6,821 bases of DNA, from assembly GCA_903934155.1 (NCBI GenBank), contig CAIZMS010000185.1:1-6821 (forward strand), in the 5' to 3' direction. This DNA comes from an uncultured bacterium. GTDB lineage: Bacteria > Verrucomicrobiota > Kiritimatiellia > CAIKKV01 > CAITUY01. The notes beneath the pieces were generated by a model that saw only the letters and a program-made list of their open reading frames with translations, was not told the DNA's origin and did not search any database. The position numbers were made by a program, and so were the translations under genes. Below, in pieces: positions 1 through 5,874 of the stretch (within the stretch, counting starts at the first letter, position 1; the number at the start of each line of letters is the position of its first letter).

Positions 1-2
1 GT

Positions 3-461
3 AACCTCCATGATGCCTTCGGCATGATGGCACGGCGAGGCCTTTTTCACTTGTTCACGGCCAAGTATCGTTCATTTTCAAAGACTTATGAAAATCCCCC
101 GTTAAAAACCGGGGAATGTCCTGGGATCATCACTACAAAAACCGCCGAGTCCGGCGAAATGACCGCCGTCGGCGCCCCGTTGGCCACCCTGTCCCGGATG
201 GATGAGGTCTGGCTTTCACTCTACCTGCCTGAAACCAGGCTTGCCGGCATCAAGACAGGCCAGAAGGCAACCGTGAAAATCGATGGTGACCCGGCCTTCT
301 ACGAGGGAACCATCACGTTTATCTCGCCGGAAGCCGAATTCACACCGCGTAATGTTCAAACGCCGGACGAACGCGTCAAACTGGTCTACCGCATCAAGGT
401 CACACTCCCGAATCCCAAGGGTATTTTCAAACCCGGCATGCCGGCAGACGGATATTTGTAA
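3..461 (+). CDS. HlyD/YbhG-type membrane fusion protein, C-terminal part only; 5' end atypical
   Basis: Periplasmic adaptor that would connect the inner-membrane ABC exporter to the outer membrane factor encoded downstream. The frame is open from base 3 to TAA 459-461. The first ATG codons (24, 27) have no Shine-Dalgarno sequence, so no start can be fixed and the gene may run off the left edge. Counting from ATG 24, residues 34-145 look like the C-terminal part of the family: the lipoyl/barrel return strand (GIITTKTAESGEM), the beta-barrel (VWLSLYLPE, GQKATVKIDG), the subfamily block SPEAEFTPRNVQTPDERVKL (101-120), and the closing KPGMPADGYL. The first 33 residues show no signal peptide, membrane anchor or coiled-coil hairpin and do not resemble the family, which is usually 300 residues or more. 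The gene is therefore truncated, rearranged or misassembled near base 122. Family assignment of the C-terminal part is firm; whether a working adaptor is made is doubtful. Confidence 0.75.
   Translation, partial: NLHDAFGMMARRGLFHLFTAKYRSFSKTYENPPLKTGECPGIITTKTAESGEMTAVGAPLATLSRMDEVWLSLYLPETRLAGIKTGQKATVKIDGDPAFYEGTITFISPEAEFTPRNVQTPDERVKLVYRIKVTLPNPKGIFKPGMPADGYL
8..30. repeat. Short inverted repeat (hairpin) in the atypical 5' region
   Basis: CCAT-G-ATGCC (8-17), loop TTC, then GGCAT-G-ATGG (21-30): nine pairs interrupted by one G/G mismatch. It lies in the part of the fusion-protein frame that lacks family similarity. It does not carry the GGAG head or loop of the REP-like copies. Confidence 0.55.
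97..114. repeat. Small G/C hairpin near the fusion-protein junction
   Basis: CCCCG (97-101) and CGGGG (110-114) can pair around an A/T-rich eight-base loop. It ends about eight bases before recognisable fusion-protein coding sequence begins (base ~123). Such a short stem can arise by chance; it is listed because it borders the junction. Confidence 0.35.
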
Positions 462-462
462 A

Positions 463-468
463 AAGGAG
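463..468 (+). promoter_or_regulatory. Shine-Dalgarno site for ABC ATPase 1 (GTG start)
   Basis: AAGGAG lies directly after the TAA of the fusion-protein gene and three bases before GTG 472. It is the only good ribosome site near the N-terminus expected for the ATPase, and it decides the GTG start over much longer upstream openings in the same frame. The spacing is short, so initiation may be modest or coupled to the preceding gene. Confidence 0.7.
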
Positions 469-471
469 ACA

Positions 472-1404
472 GTGAACTCTCCCGTTATAGAAACACGGGG
501 ACTCGGCCGGTCTTTTGAGTCGGTCGCGGCCGTCAGCAACCTGACGCTCACCCTCCCGGCCGGTGAATTTTTTGGACTGGTCGGCCCTGACGGCGCCGGA
601 AAAAGCACAGTCATCCGTCTCCTATGCGGTCTCCTCACCCCCACCACCGGAGAAGGCCGAATCCTCGGCGTCGACCTGCGCCGCGATGTCGAGTCGATCA
701 AGGCCAGAATCGGGTACCTCTCCCAGTCATTCACCCTTTACGGCGACCTGACGGTGAACGAGAACATTGAGTTCTTTGCCGAACTCCACGGCGTCGCCGG
801 ATATCAGGCCCGACGCGACGAACTTCTCGCCTTCACCCGGCTTGCCCCCTTCCAAACCAGACTCGCCCAGGCACTTTCGGGGGGCATGAAAAAGAAACTG
901 GCCCTCGCCTGCGCCCTGATCCACACCCCCGACCTCCTGCTTCTCGACGAACCCTCCACCGGCGTCGACCCGGTTTCCCGGGGCGAATTCTGGCTGATCC
1001 TCAAGGATCTCCTCTCCCGCGGAATGACCATCGTCATGACCACCCCCTACATGGACGAGGCAGAACGGTGCGATCGGATCGGCCTGATTCACAGAGGCGC
1101 CCTGATTCGCCTCGGCACACCAGACACCATCAAGTCCGAACTCAGCGGCCGCTTGTTTCAGATCACCGGCGGCCCTCTCAGCGTCATTCATCAGACACTC
1201 CGGCTGCGCTGGCCGGCATCGTCCCTGGTCCGCTACGGAGATCGTCTCCATTTCTGCACCACCCGCCCGGATGACAAGCCTAATGCCATCGCCTGGCTGA
1301 GGCAAAACGGCTTGCCGGACATCCAGTTCACCCCTTCCGACCCCTCTCTGGAAGATGTCTTTGTCGCCCTTATGAGCGAAAACAAACAAGGAATCCCCGT
1401 ATGA
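472..1404 (+). CDS. ABC transporter ATPase 1, YbhF N-terminal-half type
   Basis: Cytoplasmic nucleotide-binding subunit of an ABC-2 exporter, 310 residues from GTG 472. Visible motifs: Walker A GPDGAGKST (38-46), with D where most relatives have N; Q-loop Gln85 (GYLSQSF); intact signature LSGGMKKKL (135-143); Walker B LLLLDEP (155-161) with Glu160; D-loop GVDP (164-167). The switch position reads TTPYMDEAE, so the usual H-loop histidine is Pro192. Residues from about 228 form a C-terminal accessory domain ending SLEDVFVALM. The GPDGAGK loop, the lost switch histidine and this tail all match, from memory, the first half of E. coli YbhF, a single protein carrying two ATPase domains. Here that half is a separate protein. 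Its stop overlaps the next start (ATGA 1401-1404). Likely partner is the second ATPase in this operon. Confidence 0.93.
   Translation: MNSPVIETRGLGRSFESVAAVSNLTLTLPAGEFFGLVGPDGAGKSTVIRLLCGLLTPTTGEGRILGVDLRRDVESIKARIGYLSQSFTLYGDLTVNENIEFFAELHGVAGYQARRDELLAFTRLAPFQTRLAQALSGGMKKKLALACALIHTPDLLLLDEPSTGVDPVSRGEFWLILKDLLSRGMTIVMTTPYMDEAERCDRIGLIHRGALIRLGTPDTIKSELSGRLFQITGGPLSVIHQTLRLRWPASSLVRYGDRLHFCTTRPDDKPNAIAWLRQNGLPDIQFTPSDPSLEDVFVALMSENKQGIPV
1388..1392 (+). promoter_or_regulatory. Shine-Dalgarno site for the outer membrane factor gene
   Basis: AAGGA lies eight bases before ATG 1401, inside the last codons of ATPase 1. With the four-base ATGA overlap this supports the 1401 start and coupled translation. 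Confidence 0.6.
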
Positions 1405-2696
1405 AAAATCTAATATTCCTGACCTGTATTCTGGCGTCCAACGTCGTTCTTGCCGACCGGGTTATCCTGTCCCCCGAGGAGATTGTTCGCCTCACCCTTA
1501 CCCATAGCCCGACCCTCAAAAGCCAGGACGAATCCATCCGGGCCGCCTCCGCACGTCGACTCCAAGCCGACGCCGGCCTCATGCCCCAACTTGACGCCCG
1601 CGCCCAGGCACTGCATTTCGAGGGACTCGAAAATCAGGCACTCGGCCCGGTTTCCATCCCCGTGATCGACGACCAATTCTCCGCCTCCCTCGGCATCACT
1701 CAGCCGCTCTACACCGGTGGCCGGGTCACTCAACAAAAGGAAAGCATGCGCCTGGGAGAGAAAGCCACCCACCACGCCCGGGCCTTCTCCTCTTCCGACC
1801 TGACACTCCAAACCCTGACCGCCTATTGGCAGTGGAGCAAAGCGCTGGCCCGAATCGAGGCCTTTCAGGCCGCCGTCTGCCGGATGCAGAGCCTGGCCAC
1901 AGACACCCGAAATCTCGAAAAAGCGGGACTGGCCACAGATAATGACCGGCTCGCCGTCGATGTGGCGTTGGATCAAACCCGACTCGAACTGGATGAAGCC
2001 GAACAATCGGCCGATCTCAGCCGCATTGATCTCACCACCCTGACCGGCAGAAACTTCAGCACCAACGAGGTCCCTCGAAAACCCGTCCTCCAGCCCTTCG
2101 ACAACCAGGCTCCGCCATTACCGGAATCCCTTGCTAAAGCTTATGAACAAAGGGCTGATCTCGCCTCGCTCCGGCTGAACACCCGCGGCAGCGAAGCCCT
2201 CGTGGAGGCGGCGAGAGCCGACCATCGACCCCAAGTCGCCCTGATCGCCCGGGTTGAAGAAGGGCGCCCCAATCAACGGGATTTCCCGCCCGACAACCAA
2301 TGGCGAGAGGACGCCCTCATCGGGGCAACCGTCTCGTGGAACCTTTTTGATGGAGGCCTGACCCGGGCAAAAACCGCCGAGGCGAAAGCCCGCGCCACAC
2401 GGGAAGCCCTGCAATGTCAGGCGCTGGAAGAAGCCGTGGCCGCCCAGGTTCAAAAGGCGCACCTGTCGCTTCAACATACCCTAAACCGGCTGCAAACCTC
2501 GCGCCACGCCGAGGCGGGGGCCACGCGCAACCTCGAGGTCGCTACCGATCTCTGGAAAAACGGAGCCGCCCGGCACTCGGATGTGATGGAGGCCCAATCC
2601 AAACTCACCACCGCCACCGCCCGACGCATCGCCACGGAAGCCGATGTGCTGATCGGGCAGGCCATCCTGAAACACGCCACGGGAGGGATGCCATAA
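1401..2696 (+). CDS. TolC-family outer membrane efflux protein
   Basis: Outer membrane channel component of the tripartite exporter, 431 residues. Residues 1-18 form a Sec signal peptide (hydrophobic NLIFLTCILASNVVLA, likely cleavage after VLA at 18/19). Cys9 does not sit in a convincing lipobox, so a soluble-type cleavage is more likely than a lipoprotein. The internal duplication typical of the family is visible. Each half has a strand turn, QPLYTGG (101-107) and WNLFDGG (313-319), and each has long Ala/Gln/Glu/Leu-rich helices, such as 114-215 and 321-425. The GLATDNDRLAVDVALDQTR and GAARHSDVMEAQSKL segments are the usual equivalent helix starts. The length is typical. The gene lies between two ATPase genes, an unusual place. 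It starts in an ATGA overlap and ends at TAA 2694-2696, inside the start region of the next gene. Family is firm; substrate unknown. Confidence 0.93.
   Translation: MKNLIFLTCILASNVVLADRVILSPEEIVRLTLTHSPTLKSQDESIRAASARRLQADAGLMPQLDARAQALHFEGLENQALGPVSIPVIDDQFSASLGITQPLYTGGRVTQQKESMRLGEKATHHARAFSSSDLTLQTLTAYWQWSKALARIEAFQAAVCRMQSLATDTRNLEKAGLATDNDRLAVDVALDQTRLELDEAEQSADLSRIDLTTLTGRNFSTNEVPRKPVLQPFDNQAPPLPESLAKAYEQRADLASLRLNTRGSEALVEAARADHRPQVALIARVEEGRPNQRDFPPDNQWREDALIGATVSWNLFDGGLTRAKTAEAKARATREALQCQALEEAVAAQVQKAHLSLQHTLNRLQTSRHAEAGATRNLEVATDLWKNGAARHSDVMEAQSKLTTATARRIATEADVLIGQAILKHATGGMP
2682..2686 (+). promoter_or_regulatory. Shine-Dalgarno site pointing to an ATA start for ABC ATPase 2
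   Basis: GGAGG sits six bases before ATA 2693, ideal spacing. The only ATG nearby (2688) is in the tolC-like frame and reads Met-Pro-stop. The ATPase frame has no ATG, GTG or TTG between 2414 and the codon just after Walker A. This site therefore supports a non-standard ATA start, or a sequence error in that codon. Confidence 0.6.
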
Positions 2697-3472
2697 ACCC
2701 TGAGCCCGTCATCGAGGTTGACACCCTCTCGAAGGTCTTCGGACGCTTCACAGCCGTTGATCGAATTTCCTTCTCGGTCGGGAGGGGGGAGATCTTCGGC
2801 TTCCTGGGCCCCAACGGCGCGGGAAAATCAACCACCATCCGGATGCTGTGCGGCCTGCTCGCCTCATCTTCAGGAACCGCGCGGGTTAACGGCCATGATA
2901 TCAACCACGACCCTGAATCGGTTCGCCAGAACATCGGCTACATGTCGCAGAAATTCAGCCTCTACAAGGATCTGACCGTCTCCGAAAATATCGCCTTCTT
3001 CGGCGGCATCTACGGGCTTTCGGGCGATCGTCTCCGGAAACGCACCGGCGATATCACCGCCATGGCGGACCTGACCGGTCTCGGGAACCATATCACGGGG
3101 ACGCTTTCCGGCGCTTTGCAGCAACGCCTGGCGCTGGGATGCGCCGTCATTCACGAACCGCCCATCCTTTTCCTCGATGAACCCACCAGCGGCGTGGATC
3201 CCGTTTCACGACGCGCCTTCTGGGACCTGATCCAGGAGATGGCCGCCAGCGGCATCACCGTCCTGATCACCACCCATTTCATGGATGAGGCCGAGTTCTG
3301 CGGCCGCATCGGCTTCATCAACGCCGGCCGCCTGATTGCCTTGGACACCCCGACGGGAATCAAAAACCAGACCTCTGCCTCAACCCTTGAAGAGGCCTTT
3401 ATCCGGCTCGCCTCAATGCCCGAGGCAAAACTCGCTGACCTGAACCCTGAACCCCGAACCCTCTCCCTTTAA
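2693..3472 (+). CDS. ABC transporter ATPase 2, YbhF C-terminal-half type, probable ATA start
   Basis: Second cytoplasmic nucleotide-binding subunit, 259 residues if it starts at ATA 2693. Motifs: Walker A GPNGAGKST (39-47); Q-loop Gln86 (GYMSQKFSLY); altered signature LSGALQQRL (138-146, second Gly is Ala); Walker B ILFLDEP (158-164) with Glu163; D-loop SGVDP; and an intact switch histidine, His195, in TTHFMDEAE. It resembles the second half of E. coli YbhF, which, from memory, also has an imperfect signature. It lacks the long C-terminal domain of ATPase 1 and ends with a short tail after TLEEAFIRLA. The start is the oddity: homology begins at about PVIEVDTL, and the only longer standard start, ATG 2414, would add ~93 residues read out of frame from the tolC-like gene. 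TAA 3470-3472 overlaps the next ATG by one base. Likely heterodimer partner of ATPase 1. Confidence 0.9.
   Translation: MNPEPVIEVDTLSKVFGRFTAVDRISFSVGRGEIFGFLGPNGAGKSTTIRMLCGLLASSSGTARVNGHDINHDPESVRQNIGYMSQKFSLYKDLTVSENIAFFGGIYGLSGDRLRKRTGDITAMADLTGLGNHITGTLSGALQQRLALGCAVIHEPPILFLDEPTSGVDPVSRRAFWDLIQEMAASGITVLITTHFMDEAEFCGRIGFINAGRLIALDTPTGIKNQTSASTLEEAFIRLASMPEAKLADLNPEPRTLSL
3441..3461 (+). repeat. Three tandem 7-base units at the 3' end of ATPase 2
   Basis: TGAACCC, TGAACCC, CGAACCC run in tandem, preceded by the partial unit TGACC (3436-3440). They encode the LNPEPRT tail, which extends past the usual end of this ATPase type. The repeat is too short to assign a function. Confidence 0.55.
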
Positions 3473-4596
3473 TGAAACGGTTTTTTGCCATTTTAAAAAA
3501 GGAGTTCCGGCAGATCCGGCGGGATCCGTTGTCGCTGGGGCTCCTCGTCTTCATCCCCGCCATGCTGCTGGCGCTCTATGGTTATGCCCTATCATTCGAC
3601 GTCAAACATATCCGCGTCGCGGTACTGGATCATGACCACACGCCGGAAAGCCGGGCCCTGCAGGACAGCCTATTCCAGAACCCCTACTTTGACCGGGTCG
3701 CCACGCTCACCCGCCCGGATGAAGCAAATGAACTCTTGAATCACGGGAAAGCCCGGGCTGTTCTGGTGATCCCGCGCAACTATGCCCGGAGCCTGACCCG
3801 CGGCGATCCGGTCAGCATCCAAGTTCTGGTGGACGCCAGTGACGCCAACAGCGCCTCGACCACTATGGGCTACTTCGACGCCCTCGCTGACCGGCTCAGC
3901 CGCCGGATCCGATTCGACCTCACGGGACAAACCCGTCCGCCATCTTCCGTTCCGACGGTGCTTCTCGAACCCCGCATCTGGTTCAACCCGGAACTCAGAA
4001 GCGCCAAATTCCTGGTCCCCGGCCTCATTGCGCTGCTTCTGATGCTCTCCGCTGTGGTCGCCACCTCGGTCTCCATCGTGCGGGAAAAGGAACGGGGAAC
4101 CATGGAGCAAATCCGGGCATCCCCCATCCGCGCCGAAGAACTGATTCTGGGAAAGATTCTCCCCTATGTCCTCATCGGGCTGATCACCATGACCCTGGTG
4201 CTGCTACTCGGCTATTTTCTTTTCGGGGTTGAAATCAGGGGCTCGCTTTGGCTCCTGAGCCTGACGACCTTGCTCTTCCTGTTCGCCGCGCTGGGAATGG
4301 GCGTGCTGATCTCCACCATCACGCGTTCCCAGCAAATGGCCTTCCAGATCGCTGTACTCTCCTCCATGCTACCGGCCATCATCCTGTCGGGGTTTATTTT
4401 CCCCATCCAAAATATGCCCGTGGCGATCCAGGGCCTCACCTACCTCGTTATCCCCCGCTATTTCGTCGCCGCCCTTCGGGAGATCATCCTGAAAGACGCG
4501 GGACTGGGAACGCTCTGGCCTCATCTGCTAGGAATGCTTATCCTGGGGATTCTGTTCAACCTGCTCGCGGCGGCGAGAACAAGAAAGGCCTCATGA
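3472..4596 (+). CDS. ybhS: ABC-2 type permease, YbhS-like
   Basis: Inner-membrane subunit of the exporter, 374 residues. It starts with a cytoplasmic amphipathic segment (FFAILKKEFRQIRRDP) and a first membrane helix at about 20-42. A large extracytoplasmic domain follows at about 43-178, containing the WFNP motif (170-173). Further membrane segments lie near 180-202, 227-252, 258-284, 293-313 and 347-368. EKERGTMEQ (205-213) is the conserved cytoplasmic loop expected to contact the ATPase. LGMGVLISTITRSQQ and SGFIFPIQNMP are strong ABC-2 family blocks, and from memory they match E. coli YbhS closely. ATG 3472 overlaps the previous TAA by one base (TAATG) and has no visible Shine-Dalgarno sequence, so translation is probably by re-initiation. 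The end overlaps the next start (ATGA 4593-4596). Orthology to YbhS is inferred from similarity and gene order. Confidence 0.92.
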   Translation: MKRFFAILKKEFRQIRRDPLSLGLLVFIPAMLLALYGYALSFDVKHIRVAVLDHDHTPESRALQDSLFQNPYFDRVATLTRPDEANELLNHGKARAVLVIPRNYARSLTRGDPVSIQVLVDASDANSASTTMGYFDALADRLSRRIRFDLTGQTRPPSSVPTVLLEPRIWFNPELRSAKFLVPGLIALLLMLSAVVATSVSIVREKERGTMEQIRASPIRAEELILGKILPYVLIGLITMTLVLLLGYFLFGVEIRGSLWLLSLTTLLFLFAALGMGVLISTITRSQQMAFQIAVLSSMLPAIILSGFIFPIQNMPVAIQGLTYLVIPRYFVAALREIILKDAGLGTLWPHLLGMLILGILFNLLAAARTRKAS

Positions 4597-5837
4597 GCCA
4601 CTTGCAAAACTCAAGCGGACGCGACGGAGCGCGTCTCTCCACCCATCAAAACAAACCGTTTCGTGCATTCTTTGGAGGGTCGCGCTCCGTCGCGACCGTC
4701 TTTTGGAGTGTTTCTTCGTTCCATCGGATCAAGATCCTTCTCATCAAGGAACTCGCTCAAATCCGGCGCGACAGGAGCCTGCTTGGAATTCTGATTGTCG
4801 CGCCCCTGTTCCAGTTGCTGGTAATGGGGTTTGCAGCCAACACGGATATCCGCAACATATCGGTGAGCATCCGCGACAATGACCACTCCACCCAAAGCCG
4901 CGAATATGTCAGGAGCCTCGCCTCTTCGGGCTACTTCAAAATAACCCTGCTCACGGGGCCGGAGTCAGGCGATGCAGACCAGTTGGTGTCCGGCCAGGCC
5001 GGTCTGCTCGTGGTGATTCCCCAGGATTTCGAGAAACGCCTGATCAGTCGCCATCCCGCCACCGTCCAGGTGCTCGTGGATGGATCCGACAGCAACTTCG
5101 GGGTCAACGGACTCAACACTCTCCAAAAGGCCACCCGTCTTTTCTCAAGTTCTCTGACAGGGCTTGAAATCAACTCATCCCGCCGGGCACCCACTGTTAC
5201 CGTTGACTCACGGGCCTGGTACAATCCCCGCCTGCTCTCGCGCTACTACATGGTGCCAGCCCTAATGGGGGTATTGTTGCTGGTCACCACCATGCTGGTG
5301 ACAAGCATGTCGCTGGTCAAGGAACGGGAAGAGGGCACCATGGAACAGTTACTGGTCACCCCCATCCGCCCGGTGGAACTGATGATCGGAAAACTGTTGC
5401 CCTTTGTGGTGATCGGGTTCATTGAAATCACTCTGGCGCTGGGGGTAATTCTCGGAGTATTTGGTGTTCCGTTGCGCGGCAGCGTGCTGCTGTTATATGC
5501 CTTCTCCGGCCTGTTTCTATTGACCACGCTCGGTCTTGGATTGTTCGTCTCAACCCTGGTCAAAACCCAGCAGCAGGCCATGATGGTGGCCGCCTTTTTT
5601 GTGATGATGCCCTTTGTCCTGCTCTCGGGCTTTATTTTCCCGGTGGAGAACATGCCCCCCGCGATCCAGGTTTTCGCCCACTTCATCCCCCTCAAATATT
5701 ACCTAGAGATTGTGCGGGGCCTTTTCCTGAAGGGAACCGGCTGGCACGAACTTTGGCAACCCGCCCTGATGCTGCTTTTGTGGGGAATCGCCATTCTCGG
5801 CCTGGCTTCGCTGAAGTTCAGGAAGCGATTGGATTGA
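4593..5837 (+). CDS. ybhR: ABC-2 type permease, YbhR-like, with repeat-encoded N-terminal extension
   Basis: Second inner-membrane subunit, 414 residues from ATG 4593, which overlaps the previous stop (ATGA) behind a weak AAAGG. The permease proper begins near residue 43 (FHRIKILLIKELAQIRRD), where E. coli YbhR has, from memory, its start. The first helix is at about 61-82. An extracytoplasmic domain runs to about 217 with WYNP (209-212). Later helices are near 218-240, 266-290, 297-320, 329-349 and 388-405. EREEGTMEQLLVTPI (244-258) is the ATPase-contact loop, and LSGFIFPVENMPP is the family block. Residues ~8-36 are translated from two opposed palindromes at 4617-4697. No ATG, GTG or TTG lies in frame between TTG 4602 and the permease core, so the extension appears to be made. 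The gene ends 37 bases from the convergent dehydrogenase gene. Confidence 0.92.
   Translation: MSHLQNSSGRDGARLSTHQNKPFRAFFGGSRSVATVFWSVSSFHRIKILLIKELAQIRRDRSLLGILIVAPLFQLLVMGFAANTDIRNISVSIRDNDHSTQSREYVRSLASSGYFKITLLTGPESGDADQLVSGQAGLLVVIPQDFEKRLISRHPATVQVLVDGSDSNFGVNGLNTLQKATRLFSSSLTGLEINSSRRAPTVTVDSRAWYNPRLLSRYYMVPALMGVLLLVTTMLVTSMSLVKEREEGTMEQLLVTPIRPVELMIGKLLPFVVIGFIEITLALGVILGVFGVPLRGSVLLLYAFSGLFLLTTLGLGLFVSTLVKTQQQAMMVAAFFVMMPFVLLSGFIFPVENMPPAIQVFAHFIPLKYYLEIVRGLFLKGTGWHELWQPALMLLLWGIAILGLASLKFRKRLD
4617..4640 (-). repeat. REP-like palindrome, copy 1 (inside permease 2 gene)
   Basis: The stem GACGCG (4618-4623) pairs with CGCGTC (4630-4635) around the six-base loop ACGGAG. On the minus strand the element reads GGAG (from 4640-4637), one base, then stem-CTCCGT-stem. 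A GGAG/GTAG head followed by a palindrome is the known form of REP elements moved by RAYT (TnpA-REP) transposases. It faces copy 2 head to head across 33 bases. Confidence 0.75.
4674..4697 (+). repeat. REP-like palindrome, copy 2 (inside permease 2 gene)
   Basis: GGAG (4674-4677) is followed by the stem GGTCGCG (4678-4684), the loop CTCCGT and the stem CGCGACC (4691-4697), a perfect seven-base-pair stem. It is the inverted counterpart of copy 1, with the same loop on the opposite strand. The two together form a REPIN-like unit read through in frame by the permease gene. Confidence 0.78.
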
Positions 5838-5874
5838 CAGCGTCTCTGGCCACGACGAAGCGTGGCCCTCCAGT
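5838..5874. other. Convergent intergenic gap
   Basis: The 37 bases separate two facing stop codons (TGA 5835-5837 and, on the minus strand, TAA at 5877-5875). Their only structure is the hairpin at 5848-5867. No T-run follows it on either strand, so it is not a classical intrinsic terminator, though it could still hinder transcription from both sides. Confidence 0.6.
5848..5871 (-). repeat. REP-like palindrome, copy 3 (intergenic)
   Basis: The stem GGCCACG (5848-5854) pairs perfectly with CGTGGCC (5861-5867) around the loop ACGAAG. CTCC (5868-5871) gives the GGAG head on the minus strand. It has the same design as copies 1 and 2, with stem changes matched on both arms. Confidence 0.75.

Noticed and set aside
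283..471. Upstream ATG at 283 as the start of ATPase 1
   Set aside because: The extra residues are the fusion-protein gene read in another frame. GTG 472 has AAGGAG just upstream and matches the expected N-terminus.
727..1389. Long minus-strand open frames opposite the operon (here, and at 216-734, 1410-2006, 3670-4110, 5246-5695)
   Set aside because: They are antisense shadows of high-G+C genes, with no recognisable domains or ribosome sites, while the plus strand encodes clear families.
2414..2692. Upstream ATG at 2414 as the start of ATPase 2
   Set aside because: It would overlap the tolC-like gene by ~280 bases, and the added residues are an Arg/Pro/His-rich out-of-frame reading with no ABC similarity and no ribosome site.
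2640..2720. Programmed frameshift fusing the outer membrane protein to ATPase 2
   Set aside because: No slippery site is evident, and the product would join an exported outer membrane protein to a cytoplasmic ATPase.
4248..4592. Upstream ATG at 4248 as the start of permease 2
   Set aside because: It lies deep inside permease 1 and encodes an out-of-frame Pro/Arg/His-rich stretch. ATG 4593 forms an ATGA overlap.
5848..5867. Hairpin as a bidirectional intrinsic terminator
   Set aside because: No T-run follows it on either strand, and its GGAG head and loop identify it as a third copy of the dispersed palindrome.
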